64,000 bases of DNA from Tsuneonella aeria (GCF_009827495.1 NZ_WTZA01000001.1:992001-1056000); one strand, 5' to 3'; numbered from the stretch's first letter, positions 27,837 to 39,227 are shown. Numbers and translations are program-made. The notes: generated from the letters alone by a model not told the origin.

Positions 27837-29263
27837 GCCGCCTGCTCCTGCCGGATCGCGTCCGCCAGGCCCGCTGCCCAGCGCGTGATGTCGCCCGCGC
27901 CTAGGCAGACGACGAAATCGCCGGCCTGCACGTCGGCGGCGAGCGCGCGGGCCAGCGCCTGCTGATCGGGGATCACGCCGGCCCAGCGGTGACCGCGCGA
28001 TTTGAGGCCCGCGACCAGCGCCGCGGAATCCACGCCCTCGATCGGCTCTTCACCCGCCGTGTAGACCGGCGTGACGAACACCCGGTCCGCATCGTTGAAG
28101 GCGTTCTGGAAATCGTCCATCAGGTCGCGCAAGCGGGTGAACCTGTGCGGCTGCACCACTGCGATCACCCGCCCTCCGGCGGCCCCGGCGCTTTCGCGCG
28201 CGGCGGCAAGGACCGCGCGGATTTCCACCGGGTGATGGGCGTAATCGTCGATGATCGCCGCCACGCCGCCACCGGCCGGGACCTCGCCCGCGCGGGTGAA
28301 CCGGCGCCGGACCCCGCCGAACTTGGCAAAGCCTGTGCGGATGACCGCGTCGGGGCATTCCATCTCCAGCGCCACGGCGATCGCGGCCAGCGCGTTCTGC
28401 ACGTTGTGCCGCCCCGGCATCGGTAGCCGCACGTCGGCGATGCGGCGATCTTCCTCGCCCAGCCGGCGGACCACGACGTCGAACACGCTGCCGCCGCCAT
28501 CGGGGCGCACGTTGTCCGCCCCCACGTCGGCCTGGGGGGAAAAGCCGTACGTCACCACCTTGCGGTCGCGCACCTGGCCGATCACCGCCTGCACTTCCGG
28601 GTGGTCGCTGCACAGCACCGCCGCGCCATAGAACGGCACGTTGTGGATGAATTCCACATAGGCCCGCCGCACCGCCTCGAAATCGCCGTAGTGGTCGAGG
28701 TGTTCGGGATCGATATTGGTGACGACCGCGATCGTACCGTCGAGGCGCAGGAAGCTGCCGTCGCTCTCGTCCGCCTCCACCACCATCCAGTCGCTGTCGC
28801 CCAGCCGGGCGTTTGAACCGTACTGCTCGATCACGCCGCCGTTGATGACGGTGGGATCGATCCCGCCGGCATCGAGCAGCGCGGCCACCATGCTGGTCGT
28901 CGTCGTCTTGCCGTGCGTGCCGGCCACCGCGACGGTGTTCTTGAGCCGCATGAGTTCGGCCAGCATCTCCGCGCGGCGGACCACCGGGATGCGGTGTTCG
29001 AGCGCGGCGGCGACTTCCGGATTGCTGCGCTTCACCGCGGTCGAGGTGACAACCACAGCCGCGCCGGCGACGTTGTCCGCCGCGTGCCCGATCATCACCG
29101 GGATGCCCCGCGCGCGCAGCCGTTCGACCGTGGCGCTTTCTCCGAGATCCGATCCCTGCACCGCGTAGCCGAGGTTGTTCATCACTTCCGCGATGCCGGA
29201 CATGCCGATCCCGCCGATCCCGACGAAGTGCACCGTCCCGATGTCGGTGGGAACGCCCTTCAC
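27833..29263 (-). CDS. murC: UDP-N-acetylmuramate--L-alanine ligase
   Basis: Adds the first amino acid, L-Ala, to UDP-MurNAc. The 476-residue Mur ligase starts at a GTG ([18 protein letters not shown]) overlapping the murG stop by 4 bases. It has the N-terminal UDP-binding [13 protein letters not shown], the ATP loop [10 protein letters not shown] at about 114-123, DPEHLDHYG, and [10 protein letters not shown] in the C-terminal domain. Confidence 0.95.
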   Translation of the reverse strand: MKGVPTDIGTVHFVGIGGIGMSGIAEVMNNLGYAVQGSDLGESATVERLRARGIPVMIGHAADNVAGAAVVVTSTAVKRSNPEVAAALEHRIPVVRRAEMLAELMRLKNTVAVAGTHGKTTTTSMVAALLDAGGIDPTVINGGVIEQYGSNARLGDSDWMVVEADESDGSFLRLDGTIAVVTNIDPEHLDHYGDFEAVRRAYVEFIHNVPFYGAAVLCSDHPEVQAVIGQVRDRKVVTYGFSPQADVGADNVRPDGGGSVFDVVVRRLGEEDRRIADVRLPMPGRHNVQNALAAIAVALEMECPDAVIRTGFAKFGGVRRRFTRAGEVPAGGGVAAIIDDYAHHPVEIRAVLAAARESAGAAGGRVIAVVQPHRFTRLRDLMDDFQNAFNDADRVFVTPVYTAGEEPIEGVDSAALVAGLKSRGHRWAGVIPDQQALARALAADVQAGDFVVCLGAGDITRWAAGLADAIRQEQAA

Positions 29264-30453
29264 CGCATCATATCCCTGGCGGCGCCCTGTGCGGCAAATT
29301 CTCCACTGGCGGCGCGGCCGTCGCCGCCGTCGACGCGGATCACATCCATCAGCGCCGTACCGCCGAAGCTTTCGACGAGGTCCGCCAGATCCTCGACAGC
29401 TTTCGGCCGCCCGCAATTCCACGCGGCGTGGGCAGCCGTGGCGAGCGTTTCGGGGCGCTGGGCCATCGCCTGGATCTGCTTGGCAAGCTCCTTGGCGGTG
29501 AACTTGTCCTGCCGGATCATCCGCGCGCCACCTGCGCGCACGATCTCGCGCGTGTTGGCCGCCTGGTGATCGTCGGTTGCGATGGGAAGCGGGACCAGGA
29601 TCGCGGGGCGGCCGACGGCCGTCAGTTCGGCGATGGTGCTCGCCCCGGCCCGCCCGATGAACAGGTGCGCGTCCGCCAGACGCGCGGCCATGTCTTCGAA
29701 ATAGGTGCCGAGTTCGGCCGGGATGTCGTGCCCGCGATAGCGCGCACGCACGGTCTCGAGGTCTTCCGGCCGGCACTGCTGGGTGACTTGCAGGCGCTGG
29801 CGCAAGGCCGGTGGCAGCATGGCCAGCCCATCGGGCACGACCTCGCTCATCACCCGCGCGCCCTGGCTTCCGCCGGTGACAAGCACGCGCAGCAGGCCGT
29901 CGGCGGTGAACGCGGGGAACGGTTCGTCCCGCAGCGCGAGGACGCCCGCACGCACCGGGTTGCCCACCAGATGCACCTTGCCCGCATGGCGGGGTGAAAG
30001 GCGGGCGACATCGGGATACGACGTGGCGATCGCATCGACCTTGCGCGCCAGCAGGCGGTTCACACGGCCCAGCACCGCGTTCTGTTCGTGCACCACGCTG
30101 GGCACTTTCGCCGCGAGCGCCGCGAGCAGGGCGGGAAACACCGGGTATCCCCCGAATCCCACCACCGCGCTCGGCGCGAAGCTTTCGAAAAGGCGCAGCG
30201 CCATGCGCCGCCCTTCGCGGATCGCGGCGATGCCGCGCGGCCAATGGAGCGGGTTCTTGCCGAACCGCCCGGCCGGGATCAGGTGGACCGGCAGGAAATC
30301 GGGCTTGCCGGGCAATTGAGCTCCGCGCGCATCAGTCAGCAGCGCGACGTGGTGCCCGCGCCGCTCCAGCTCGGTCGCCAGTGCGAATGCGGGGATCAGG
30401 TGCCCGCCCGTGCCCCCGGCGGCCAGCACGTAATGGCGGCTTGCCCCGCTCAT
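29260..30453 (-). CDS. murG: Lipid II synthase MurG (GlcNAc transferase)
   Basis: Transfers GlcNAc to lipid I at the cytoplasmic face. The 397-residue GT-B enzyme has the N-terminal [16 protein letters not shown] loop, [43 protein letters not shown] and the donor-binding [25 protein letters not shown] segment. Its ATG overlaps the ftsW stop by 4 bases. The C-terminus is somewhat longer than in E. coli MurG. Confidence 0.95.
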   Translation of the reverse strand: MSGASRHYVLAAGGTGGHLIPAFALATELERRGHHVALLTDARGAQLPGKPDFLPVHLIPAGRFGKNPLHWPRGIAAIREGRRMALRLFESFAPSAVVGFGGYPVFPALLAALAAKVPSVVHEQNAVLGRVNRLLARKVDAIATSYPDVARLSPRHAGKVHLVGNPVRAGVLALRDEPFPAFTADGLLRVLVTGGSQGARVMSEVVPDGLAMLPPALRQRLQVTQQCRPEDLETVRARYRGHDIPAELGTYFEDMAARLADAHLFIGRAGASTIAELTAVGRPAILVPLPIATDDHQAANTREIVRAGGARMIRQDKFTAKELAKQIQAMAQRPETLATAAHAAWNCGRPKAVEDLADLVESFGGTALMDVIRVDGGDGRAASGEFAAQGAARDMMR

Positions 30454-31673
30454 GCGCCAAGCTCCCGCGTGATCAGGCCGCGCAGGCCCGGCGTCTCCCG
30501 ATAGAGGAACGGGTTGCGCCGGGTCAGCGCCACCAGCAGGCCCACGGCGATGCAGACGGCGATCGTCGACGATCCGCCATAACTGACCAGCGGCAGGGTC
30601 ATCCCTTTCGACGGGAACAGTTGCAGGTTGACCAGGATGTTGATGAACGCCTGCCCGCCGATCTGCGTGCAGAGCCCCGCGGCGGCGAGTAGTGTGAACA
30701 GGTCCTCTTCATCGACCAGGCGGGTCAGCACCCGCACGATGACGGCGAGATAGAGCGCCACGATGATCGCGCAGGCGATCAGCCCGAATTCCTCGCCGAT
30801 CACGGAGAAGATGTAATCGGTATGCGCTTCCGGCAGGTTCATCTTGCGCACGCCCAGCCACAGCCCGCTGCCGGTCCACCCGCCGGCGAGCAGCGTGCGG
30901 CTGGCAAGATCGACCTGGTCGAACGCCGTTCCGCCGCCCAGGAACGCGTCGATCCGGTGGCGCGCGTTGTCGTACAGCAGGTACGTGGCTACGAGCAGGC
31001 CCGCGCCCGCCCCGATCATGATGCCCACGCGCTTCAGCGGGATGCCGGCCAGCAACACGATCACGAACCACACCCCTGCGAACAGGATGGTGCCGCCGAA
31101 ATCGGGCTGCAGCATCATCAGCGCGCCGACCAGCGCCATGACGCCCGTGACCGTGGCGACCACGGGAAGCTGCGGATCGCGCAGCCGCCAGCTGACGATC
31201 CAGGCCAGCAGGATAGCGAACCCCGGCTTCAGGAACTCGGACGGCTGGAACCCCGCGATGCCGAGGTTGATCCAGCGCCGCGCGCCGTTGACTTCGCCCC
31301 CGACGATCGGGACCAGCAGCAGGAAGAACAGCATCGTGCCGGCCAGCACGATGCCGACCCGCCGGGCGTTCTCGCGGCTGAGAGTCGACGCGGCGAACAG
31401 GAACACCAGCCCCAACGCCTGCCAGCGCAAGTGCGCCCAGTAGAAATACAGCTCCGGCAGGTCGACATTGCGGGTGGACAGGCGGTGCGCGCTGGCGGGC
31501 GAGGCGGCGAACACCGCAGCGGTCCCCATTGCCATCAGCGCGAGCACCAGGACGAGCAGCACCCGGTCGATCTCGCGCCACCAGATCTTGAGCTCCGCCC
31601 GCCGCGACGTGGGATATCGGGCAGGCGCCGGCACGCGGTCGCCGCTGCGGGGAATGTAGGGCCGCGGGCTCAC
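30450..31673 (-). CDS. ftsW: Septal peptidoglycan glycosyltransferase FtsW (SEDS family)
   Basis: Polymerises lipid II at the septum with FtsI. The 407-residue polytopic protein has about ten hydrophobic segments. SEDS landmarks are GARRWINLGIAGFQPSEFLK, LQPDFGGT, SRTLLAGGWTGSGL, PEAHTDYIFSVIGEEFG with the catalytic Asp region, and PLVSYGGSS. I chose the GTG at 31673 (VSPRPYIP), which overlaps the murD stop as GTGA. Confidence 0.95.
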   Translation of the reverse strand: MSPRPYIPRSGDRVPAPARYPTSRRAELKIWWREIDRVLLVLVLALMAMGTAAVFAASPASAHRLSTRNVDLPELYFYWAHLRWQALGLVFLFAASTLSRENARRVGIVLAGTMLFFLLLVPIVGGEVNGARRWINLGIAGFQPSEFLKPGFAILLAWIVSWRLRDPQLPVVATVTGVMALVGALMMLQPDFGGTILFAGVWFVIVLLAGIPLKRVGIMIGAGAGLLVATYLLYDNARHRIDAFLGGGTAFDQVDLASRTLLAGGWTGSGLWLGVRKMNLPEAHTDYIFSVIGEEFGLIACAIIVALYLAVIVRVLTRLVDEEDLFTLLAAAGLCTQIGGQAFINILVNLQLFPSKGMTLPLVSYGGSSTIAVCIAVGLLVALTRRNPFLYRETPGLRGLITRELGA

Positions 31674-32965
31674 ACCAGCGCTTCCTGCTTGCACGGGTCG
31701 GCGGCGGGATCCTCGGTCAGAACGGCAACGAACTGGCGGAAGCGTTCGCCGCGCTGTTCGTAATCCTTGAACTGATCGAAACTGGCGCAGGCGGGCGAGA
31801 GCAGAACCACATCACCCGGCGCGGCCGCGGCGATGGCGCGGCGGGTCGCCTCGCACAGCATTTCCGCACGGACCACCGGGGCATGCGGCTCGATCAGTTG
31901 CGCGAAGCGCGGGCCGGCCTCGCCGATCGTATAGGCAGCCTTGACGTTCCCGAGATGCGGCGCGCAGGCGCCCAGCCCGTCTTCCTTGGGCAGCCCGCCG
32001 ACAATCCAGTGAATGCGTGGGCCGTCACTCTGGGGCGGAAAGGCGGCGAGCGCGGGGGCCGCGCTGTCCGTATTGGTCGCCTTGCTGTCGTTGACGAACA
32101 GCACGCCGCCGTGCGTCGCAACCCGCTCCATGCGGTGGGGGAGGCCGGTGAAAGTGCGGAGGGCCGTCGCCAATGTCGCCTCGGGAATGCGCAGCGCGCG
32201 CGCAATCTCCATCGCCGCAAGGGCATTGCCGGCATTATGCGGTCCTTGCAGGCTCGGCCAACCGGATTGGTCGATCCTGCTCTCCCCGCTGATCGGCATG
32301 ATCGCCGCCCGGCCCGGAGACTGCATCGCGAACAGGCGCATCTTGGACTGCCTGTAAGCCTCGAAGCCGTCATATCGGTCGAGATGATCCGGCGTCACGT
32401 TCAGCAGCACCGCCACGTCGCAATCGAGCGTGTAGGTCAGGTCGATCTGGTAGCTCGACAGCTCCAGCACATAGACGCCGACCCCGTTCTCATTGGGCGC
32501 CAGCGGGTCCTGCGCCAGGATCGGCAGGCCGATATTGCCGCCCATCGTGCTCGGCACTTGCGCGGTCTGGAGGATGTGGTGGACGAGCGCGGTGGTCGTG
32601 CTCTTGCCGTTGGTGCCGGTGATCCCGACGACCTTGTGCGGCGGCAGCGCGGCGCGGGCCTGCGCGAACAGTTCGATATCGCCGATCACCGGCACGCCGA
32701 ACTGCGCGGCGCGCGCGGCGATCGGGTGGGTGTTGAGCGGCACGCCAGGCGAGACGACGACGCCATCGTAGCCGGTCAGGTCGATCTCCAGCGGATCGGC
32801 AAGCAACACGTTGGCGGTGTCCACCTTGGCGCGGGCATGATCCTGCCGGTCCCACGCGGTCACGCGCGCACCGCTGGCGACCAGCGATTCCACCGCCGCG
32901 AGGCCCGAGCGCGCCAGGCCCAGGACTGCGTACCGCTTGCCGGCAAAGGCGGGCGAGACGATCAT
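31670..32965 (-). CDS. murD: UDP-N-acetylmuramoyl-L-alanine--D-glutamate ligase
   Basis: Adds D-Glu to the stem peptide. The 431-residue product has N-terminal [17 protein letters not shown], the ATP loop [12 protein letters not shown] at about 114-125, [23 protein letters not shown] and [11 protein letters not shown]. The ATG 32965 overlaps the mraY stop (ATGA). The 3' end couples to ftsW. Confidence 0.95.
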   Translation of the reverse strand: MIVSPAFAGKRYAVLGLARSGLAAVESLVASGARVTAWDRQDHARAKVDTANVLLADPLEIDLTGYDGVVVSPGVPLNTHPIAARAAQFGVPVIGDIELFAQARAALPPHKVVGITGTNGKSTTTALVHHILQTAQVPSTMGGNIGLPILAQDPLAPNENGVGVYVLELSSYQIDLTYTLDCDVAVLLNVTPDHLDRYDGFEAYRQSKMRLFAMQSPGRAAIMPISGESRIDQSGWPSLQGPHNAGNALAAMEIARALRIPEATLATALRTFTGLPHRMERVATHGGVLFVNDSKATNTDSAAPALAAFPPQSDGPRIHWIVGGLPKEDGLGACAPHLGNVKAAYTIGEAGPRFAQLIEPHAPVVRAEMLCEATRRAIAAAAPGDVVLLSPACASFDQFKDYEQRGERFRQFVAVLTEDPAADPCKQEALV

Positions 32966-34032
32966 CGCAGCTTCAACGTGGCGAGGCCCAGCAAGGCGAG
33001 CACGATCGAGACGATCCAGAACCGGATCACGACCTTGCTTTCGCTCCAACCGAGCTGTTCGAAATGATGGTGGATCGGGGCCATGCGGAACACCCGCTTG
33101 CCCGTTCGCTTGAACCAGAACACCTGGATGATGACCGACAGCGCCTCGAACACGAAAAGGCCGCCGACCACGCCCAGCACGATCTCGTGATGACTGGCGA
33201 CCGCGATCGCGCCGAGCGCCCCGCCGAGCGCCAGGCTGCCGGTATCGCCCATGAACACCGCCGCTGGCGGCGCGTTGAACCACAGGAAGGCAAGGCCCGC
33301 CCCCATGATCGCGGCGCAGAAGATGGCGAGTTCCCCCGCCCCCGGCACGTGCGGAATGCCGAGATAGGCCGAATAGTCCGCGCGGCCGGCAAGATAGGAG
33401 ATGATCGCAAACGTGCCGGCGGCGATGATCACGGGCATCGTGGCGAGCCCGTCCAGCCCGTCGGTCAGGTTCACCGCGTTACCGGCGCCCACCATCACCA
33501 GGGCGGCGAATATGTAGTAGAACCAGCCCAGCTCCACCCCGCGGCCGGAAAAGAACGGGATGTAGAGGAACGTGTTGATCTGGCCGACGACGATCCACGC
33601 CGCGATGCCCGCCACCACGAATTCGAGCAGCAGACGCACCCTGCCCGGCACGCCCGCGTGGCTCGACTTGGCCACCTTGTCGTAATCGTCGAGGAACCCG
33701 ATGAGGCCGAACCCCAGCGTCACCGCGATGCACGCCCAGACGAAGGGATTGGACAAATTCATCCACAGCAACAGCGCCAGCGAAAGGCTGGTGAGGATCA
33801 TCAGCCCGCCCATCGTGGGCGTGCCGCGTTTCGCCAGGTGGGTCTGGGGCCCATCCTCGCGGATCGGCTGCCCCTTGCCCTGCCGCACGCGCAGAAGGTC
33901 GATGAAACGCGGCCCGATGATCAGGCCGATCAGCAGCGCGGTGAGCAGCGTCGCGCCGGCGCGGAACGTCTGGTAGCGGACGAGGTTGAAAACCCCTTCG
34001 AAACCCATCCACTCGGATAGCAAGTACAGCAT
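32962..34032 (-). CDS. mraY: Phospho-N-acetylmuramoyl-pentapeptide transferase
   Basis: Integral membrane enzyme that makes lipid I on undecaprenyl phosphate. The 356-residue product has about ten membrane segments. The catalytic features are [18 protein letters not shown] with the Asp pair, [29 protein letters not shown] and the [11 protein letters not shown] histidine motif. It follows murF after 15 bases, one of the few small gaps in the cluster. Confidence 0.96.
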   Translation of the reverse strand: MLYLLSEWMGFEGVFNLVRYQTFRAGATLLTALLIGLIIGPRFIDLLRVRQGKGQPIREDGPQTHLAKRGTPTMGGLMILTSLSLALLLWMNLSNPFVWACIAVTLGFGLIGFLDDYDKVAKSSHAGVPGRVRLLLEFVVAGIAAWIVVGQINTFLYIPFFSGRGVELGWFYYIFAALVMVGAGNAVNLTDGLDGLATMPVIIAAGTFAIISYLAGRADYSAYLGIPHVPGAGELAIFCAAIMGAGLAFLWFNAPPAAVFMGDTGSLALGGALGAIAVASHHEIVLGVVGGLFVFEALSVIIQVFWFKRTGKRVFRMAPIHHHFEQLGWSESKVVIRFWIVSIVLALLGLATLKLR

Positions 34033-34047
34033 CCAGCCGTCCGGCCC

Positions 34048-35517
34048 CTAACGTCCACGGTCGACGAAGTGCGCGACCAATCTGCCAAGCCCGACCGAAT
34101 TCGATCCCTTCACCAGGATCGCATCGCCGCCCGCAAGGCCAAATTCCTCGAGCGCCGCGATCGCCTCGCCAGGTCCATCGCAATGGGCGAAGGTCAGCGG
34201 CGCGGCAAGCAGGCCGGCGGCCCCTTTCCCCAGTTCGCGACGCAATTCAACCGCAAGGCTGCGCATCTCGTCGCCCACCAGCACCGCATGGTCGACGCGC
34301 GCCTCGGCCAGCGGCTCGACCAGCTGGCCGTGGAAGCCGGCGGCGAAATCGCCCAGTTCCTTCATGCTGCCGAGCACCGCGACCCGCCGGGTAGCCGGCG
34401 TCTGGCCCAACTGGCGCAAGGTCGCGCGCATGCTGGCGGGATTTGCGTTGTAGCTTTCGTCGATCAGCAGCGCATGACCGCCCGGCACAGCCACGCGGTG
34501 GCGCGCGCCTCGCCCCTTGAGGCCGCCCATCTCCGCCAGCGCCAGCCCCGCCGCCGCCAGATCGCCCCCCGCCGCGTGAACCGCCGCCATCACCGCCAGC
34601 GAGTTCATGATCCAGTGATCGCCCGGCTCCGCCACCGAATAGCACAGCCGCGTGCCCGCGATGTCGGCGGTGACCAGCGCGCCGCCATTGGCGCTCGGAA
34701 TGGCGTCCATCAGCCGCGCATCGGCATGGGCGGCACGCCCGAAGGCAATGACTTTCGCCCCCGCTTGCCGCGCGTGCACCAGCAGGCGATCGTAATGCAC
34801 GCTGTCGGCCGGGATGACCGCCGTGCCGCCTTCGGCCAGGCCCGCGAAGATTTCCGCCTTCGCGTCGGCGATCGCCTCTTCGCTGCCGAGGTTCTCGATA
34901 TGCGCGGGGGCGATGGTGGTGACGACGGCGACATGCGGCCGGACGTGCCGGGTGAGCGCCGCGATTTCGCCGGCGTGGTTCATGCCCATCTCGAACACGC
35001 CATATCGGCTGCGAGCCGGCATCCGCGCCAGGCTGAGCGGGACCCCGACGTGGTTATTGTAGCTGCGCACGCTGCGATGCGCGGCGCCGCGGCTCGCGCG
35101 GTCGAGCGCGGCGAAGATCGCTTCCTTGACGCCCGTCTTGCCGACCGAGCCGGTCACGCCGACACGCACCGCATCGGCCCGGGCGCGCGCCGCCGCGGCG
35201 AGTTTCGCCAGTGCATCGCCGGTGTCGGCCACCAGGACGTGCGGACGGTCGATCGGCTCGCTGACGAGGGCCGCCGCCGCGCCGGCCGCGAAAGCCTTGT
35301 CGATGAAGCGGTGCCCGTCGGTCGCTTCGCCCTTCAGCGCCACGAAAAGATCGCCCGAGCGGACGTCGCGGCTGTCGATCTCGACGCCGGCGCACTGGAA
35401 TGGGCCGCTGGCGGTTCCGCCTGTGGCGGCCGCGATTTCCTCGGCGGTCCACAGCGCCATGCCCAGCGCGTCACGCCGGTCGCGCGGCCATGCGCGCAAG
35501 GCGGGATGACGGGTCAC
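34048..35517 (-). CDS. murF: UDP-MurNAc-tripeptide--D-alanyl-D-alanine ligase
   Basis: Completes the UDP-MurNAc pentapeptide by adding D-Ala-D-Ala. The 489-residue Mur ligase has its ATP loop GVTGSVGKTGVKE at about 120-132, the SYNNHVGVPLSL motif, EMGMNHAGEI and DESYNANPASM. A GTG at 35517 overlaps the murE stop by 4 bases and has CAGGGGG upstream, so I favour it; ATG 35460 (MALWTAEEI) begins at the conserved domain and is the main alternative. Confidence 0.93.
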   Translation of the reverse strand: MTRHPALRAWPRDRRDALGMALWTAEEIAAATGGTASGPFQCAGVEIDSRDVRSGDLFVALKGEATDGHRFIDKAFAAGAAAALVSEPIDRPHVLVADTGDALAKLAAAARARADAVRVGVTGSVGKTGVKEAIFAALDRASRGAAHRSVRSYNNHVGVPLSLARMPARSRYGVFEMGMNHAGEIAALTRHVRPHVAVVTTIAPAHIENLGSEEAIADAKAEIFAGLAEGGTAVIPADSVHYDRLLVHARQAGAKVIAFGRAAHADARLMDAIPSANGGALVTADIAGTRLCYSVAEPGDHWIMNSLAVMAAVHAAGGDLAAAGLALAEMGGLKGRGARHRVAVPGGHALLIDESYNANPASMRATLRQLGQTPATRRVAVLGSMKELGDFAAGFHGQLVEPLAEARVDHAVLVGDEMRSLAVELRRELGKGAAGLLAAPLTFAHCDGPGEAIAALEEFGLAGGDAILVKGSNSVGLGRLVAHFVDRGR

Positions 35518-37004
35518 GCAGCGCCCCCTGCGCCGGCCGCTTCGCGCGCCACGGTCACATCGTCGAAAGGCAGCACGCGCATAGATTCTCCCGAGCCGAC
35601 GATCTGGCCCTGTTCGTGTCCCTTCCCGGCGACGAGCACGATGTCGCCCGCCTGCGCCAGCGCCACCGCCGCCCCGATCGCCGCGCGCCGGTCGCCAATC
35701 TCGCGCGCGCCGATCGCGCCTTCCATGACCTGCCGCCGAATTGCGGCGGGATCCTCGCCCCGCGGATTGTCGTCGGTGACGATCACGACGTCCGCACGCT
35801 CCGCCGCCACGCGGCCCATCTCGGCGCGCTTGCCCTGGTCACGGTCGCCGCCCGCGCCGAACACCGCGATCAGGCGGCCGCGCGGCGCGTCGCTGACGTG
35901 GGGGCGGAGCGCCGCGATGGCGGCTTCCAGCGCATCGGGGGTGTGGGCGTAATCGACATAGACCGGCGCGCCCGCGCGGGTCAGGGCCGCACGCTCCAGC
36001 CGGCCGCGCACCGGCTGCAGACGGGAAAGGTTGGCAAAGGTTTCCGCGGCATCGCCGCCGGTTGCGATGACCAGCCCGGCCGCCACCAGCGCGTTCGCGG
36101 CCTGGTAGGCCCCGATCAGCGGCAGGTTGATCGTGTGGGTCTTGCCGTCGAAGGCGATCTCCAGCGCCTGGCCCAGCGCGCCGGGGGTGCGGGCGACGAG
36201 GTGGATGCCGTGATCAGCTCCCTCCCCCTCGTCGCCCACGGAGAATACGCGAAGACCCCTCTGCCGCGCATGCTCCACGGCGCGTTCGGCCCATCCATTG
36301 CCGTCGCGCCAGATCACTGCCGCCCCGCCGGGGGCGACGACTTCATCGAACAGCCGCATCTTGGCGGCGAAATAATCGTCCATGTCCGCGTGGTAATCGA
36401 GGTGGTCGCGGCTCAGGTTGGTGAAGGCGCCGGCGGCCACCGCCAGCCCTTCGTTGCGGAACTGGCTGAGGCCGTGGCTCGATGCCTCGAAGGCGACATG
36501 GCTCACCCCTTCGCGCGCCAGCCCGGCCATGTTGGCAAGGAACGTGACGATGTCAGGCGTGGTGAGGCCGGTGGAGACGCTTTCGTCCGGTGTCGTCACC
36601 CCCAGCGTGCCGATGGACGCGGCGCTCAGCCCGGCCATGCGCCATAGCTGGCGCGTGAGCTCGACCGTCGAAGTCTTGCCGTTGGTCCCCGTTACCGCCA
36701 CGATTGTTTCGGGCACCGGCGCGAAGAACCGCGCGGCAAGGCGCGCGAACGCGCGGCGCGGCATGGGATCGGCAATGTGCACCGCGCCTGCGACACTGGC
36801 CTCAGGCCGGGCGACCACGGCCACGGCGCCGCCCGCCACCGCCGCGGGGATAAAGTCCTCTCCGTTCACGGTGCCGCCCTGGAAGGCGCCGAACACCGTT
36901 CCCGGCGCGACCTTGCGGTGATCGAGCGCGAAACCGGTCACGGTTTCATTGGCAGCGCGGCCTGCGTCATAGCCGGCCTCGGCGGCGATGCGGCCCAGCT
37001 TCAT
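35514..37004 (-). CDS. murE: UDP-MurNAc-L-Ala-D-Glu--2,6-diaminopimelate ligase
   Basis: Adds the third stem residue. The 496-residue product has the ATP loop AVTGTNGKTST near 103-113, ASSHGLSQFR, RDHLDYHADMDDYF and VDYAHTPDALE. The signature DDNPRGEDP near the C-terminus is the meso-diaminopimelate specificity motif (DNPR), so the wall is the DAP type. It overlaps ftsI and murF by 4 bases each. Confidence 0.96.
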   Translation of the reverse strand: MKLGRIAAEAGYDAGRAANETVTGFALDHRKVAPGTVFGAFQGGTVNGEDFIPAAVAGGAVAVVARPEASVAGAVHIADPMPRRAFARLAARFFAPVPETIVAVTGTNGKTSTVELTRQLWRMAGLSAASIGTLGVTTPDESVSTGLTTPDIVTFLANMAGLAREGVSHVAFEASSHGLSQFRNEGLAVAAGAFTNLSRDHLDYHADMDDYFAAKMRLFDEVVAPGGAAVIWRDGNGWAERAVEHARQRGLRVFSVGDEGEGADHGIHLVARTPGALGQALEIAFDGKTHTINLPLIGAYQAANALVAAGLVIATGGDAAETFANLSRLQPVRGRLERAALTRAGAPVYVDYAHTPDALEAAIAALRPHVSDAPRGRLIAVFGAGGDRDQGKRAEMGRVAAERADVVIVTDDNPRGEDPAAIRRQVMEGAIGAREIGDRRAAIGAAVALAQAGDIVLVAGKGHEQGQIVGSGESMRVLPFDDVTVAREAAGAGGAA

Positions 37005-38722
37005 TCCTTGGCGCTCTGCGGCACGAGCGGCGCGAGGTCCGAAAGATCCACGTCGCGCTGCGCGTCGGGGGCGATGCCCAGCATCGGGCCGATGCGGGGC
37101 ACCAGGCGGCCCACGATGGGCGCCGCGTTCCAGGCGGCGGTGCGCTGGAAGCTGGAGGCGACCGTGCCCTTGGGTTCGTCCAGCATGGCGATCACCACAT
37201 AGCGTGGGCGGTCCATCGGAAAGGCCGCGGCGAAGGTGGAAACGAGCGAGGTCTTCCGATAGCCGCCGGCGCCGGGCTTTTCCGCCGAACCGGTCTTGCC
37301 GCCGATCCGGAACCCCGGCGCGTCGGCCTTGCGGCCTGTGCCGTAGACCACGATCATGCGCAGCAGCTGGTTCATGCGCGAACTGGTGCTGGCCTTGAAC
37401 ACGCGGCGGCCCTTTGGCGCCTGGCCCGGCGCCAGCTTGTGCAGGGTCGCCGGGCGCCAGATGCCGCCGTTGACCATCGCGGCGTAGGAGCTGGCAAGGT
37501 GCAGCGGGGTCACCGCGATGCCGTGGCCATAGCCCACCGTCATCCCGCGCAGCAGCGGCCAGTCGCCGCTCGCCCAGATGGGGAAGCCCTTGGCCGGCAG
37601 CTCGATATAGGGCCGCTCGTTCATGCCGAGGTCGGCCATGACTTTCTTCAGCCGGTTCGCGCCCAGTTCCCGCACCATGTGCGCGGTCACCACGTTGGAC
37701 GAATGCATCAGCATTTCGGGCGTGTTGAGCGAATCGCCCAGCGGGTGGCTGTCGCGGATCGTGAAGCCGCCGATGGGGAACGGCCGTGCGGAATACCGGC
37801 GACCGAAATCGGTGATCGTACCGGCATCGATACCGGCGGCAACCGTCAGCGGCTTGAACGTGGAGCCAAGTTCGTAAACCTGGTTGGTCACGCGGTTGAA
37901 CATGTTCGCCGCGCCAGCCTCATCGATCCGGTTGGGATCGAATTCCGGCAGCGAGGCCAGCGCCAGCACTTCGCCGGTATCGACATCGAGCACGATGCCG
38001 GCAGAGCCGACCGCGTTCGTCGCGCGCATCCCGCGCGTCAGTTCGTCTTCCAGCGCACCCTGAACGCGCACGTCGATGGATAGCGGGATGGAGGTCCCGC
38101 GCGTGGCCGGATCGGCAAGCTGCTTGTCGAGCACGCTTTCCATGCCCACCCGGCCGTGCCCGTCCGCGGCGACATAGCCAAGCACGTGCGCGGCCATCGA
38201 CCCTTGCGGATAGTGCCGGTCCGTTTCCTGCGGCAGCTCCAGGCCCAGTTCCCCGAGGGCCTGGACGCGGTTCGCCTCTTCGGGAAGCACGCGGCGGCGC
38301 AGGTAACCGGCCTTGCCCTTGGCCAGTCGGTCAGCAATCTGCGCTTCGTCGATATCGGGAAAGATGGCCTTCAGTTCGGCCGCGACGGCTTTGGACGAGG
38401 CGACCAGCGAGCTGCCGCCGCCCAGCGCATCGGGATTGAACCACAGCGCAAACGCCGGGAACGCGCGGGCCAGCGTTTCGCCGTTGCGGTCGGTGATCTC
38501 GCCCCGGGGCGGCAGCAGCGCCTCTTCGAACGAGGTCGCGCTGTGCGCTGCGTCGGTCAGGCCGAGATAGACGATCCGCACCACTGCAGCCAGGGCAAGG
38601 GCCGCGAACAGGGCGGCGACGAACAGGACCCGTGCCCGCGCGACACTCAGGTGCTGCTGGCGCGCCGTGACCAGCTGGACGCGGCCCGAATAGATCGCGG
38701 TGCTGACCGTCATCGTGTTCAT
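37001..38722 (-). CDS. ftsI: Septal peptidoglycan transpeptidase FtsI (PBP3)
   Basis: Class B penicillin-binding protein that crosslinks septal wall with FtsW. The 573-residue product has a cytoplasmic N-tail, one membrane helix at about 32-54, a pedestal domain (PPRGEITDRNGETLA), and the transpeptidase domain with S287-x2-K290 (GSTFK), SSN at 341-343 and KTGS at 476-479. I chose ATG 38722, 22 bases after the ftsL stop; a second ATG is at 38713. It overlaps murE by 4 bases. Confidence 0.95.
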   Translation of the reverse strand: MNTMTVSTAIYSGRVQLVTARQQHLSVARARVLFVAALFAALALAAVVRIVYLGLTDAAHSATSFEEALLPPRGEITDRNGETLARAFPAFALWFNPDALGGGSSLVASSKAVAAELKAIFPDIDEAQIADRLAKGKAGYLRRRVLPEEANRVQALGELGLELPQETDRHYPQGSMAAHVLGYVAADGHGRVGMESVLDKQLADPATRGTSIPLSIDVRVQGALEDELTRGMRATNAVGSAGIVLDVDTGEVLALASLPEFDPNRIDEAGAANMFNRVTNQVYELGSTFKPLTVAAGIDAGTITDFGRRYSARPFPIGGFTIRDSHPLGDSLNTPEMLMHSSNVVTAHMVRELGANRLKKVMADLGMNERPYIELPAKGFPIWASGDWPLLRGMTVGYGHGIAVTPLHLASSYAAMVNGGIWRPATLHKLAPGQAPKGRRVFKASTSSRMNQLLRMIVVYGTGRKADAPGFRIGGKTGSAEKPGAGGYRKTSLVSTFAAAFPMDRPRYVVIAMLDEPKGTVASSFQRTAAWNAAPIVGRLVPRIGPMLGIAPDAQRDVDLSDLAPLVPQSAKE

Positions 38723-38744
38723 GGCCGGACGCTCGCCAACACGA

Positions 38745-39227
38745 TCATTGCGCGGCCTCCGCCAGGAATTCGCCGCCGCTGGCAAGCGCTTCGGCCAGGT
38801 TCGCTTCGTCGGCGATGTTCTTGACCGGCTTGCCGGTGAGCGGGGACACCATCGCCGGCAGCTTCATGGCGCTGGTATCGTCCTTCGCCCGCGCGACGCG
38901 AATGGGCGACGGCGCGCCGACCGCGCGCGGCTCTCCCAGCGCGGCCAGCTGGCGCTCGCCTTCCAGGTACTGATCGGCGGTGGGTGCCTGGTATCCGAAA
39001 TCGACCGCGTTCCACTGGGCGAGCTGCTGCTGGCTGGCGCGGGTTTCGAACTCGGTTTCCAGCAGGACTTTCTCGCGCTGAAGGGCGACGATCTGCCGTT
39101 CCGCCAGGCGCACTTCGCTGCGCACCGAATTGACCTTGAAGGTCAGCGCGGCGAACAGCGTGATGCACAGCGCCAGGGTCACGAACCAGCCGAGCTGGCG
39201 GAGGCGGCTTCCGGCGGCGACCATCAC
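38745..39227 (-). CDS. ftsL: Cell division protein FtsL-like (bitopic coiled-coil)
   Basis: A 160-residue bitopic protein between rsmH and ftsI, the canonical ftsL position. A short N-tail is followed by one membrane helix (about 13-31, [17 protein letters not shown]), a coiled coil (about 36-75, [17 protein letters not shown]) and a variable C-tail. Sequence similarity in this family is low, so the assignment rests on position and topology. The start is a GTG followed directly by ATG (39227/39224); the GTG overlaps the rsmH stop. Confidence 0.88.
   Translation of the reverse strand: MMVAAGSRLRQLGWFVTLALCITLFAALTFKVNSVRSEVRLAERQIVALQREKVLLETEFETRASQQQLAQWNAVDFGYQAPTADQYLEGERQLAALGEPRAVGAPSPIRVARAKDDTSAMKLPAMVSPLTGKPVKNIADEANLAEALASGGEFLAEAAQ

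Noticed and set aside
38723..38785. N-terminal extension of ftsI from the upstream start at 38785
   Set aside because: It would overlap ftsL by 41 bases and adds a non-conserved Arg-rich stretch; ATG 38722 fits the family.
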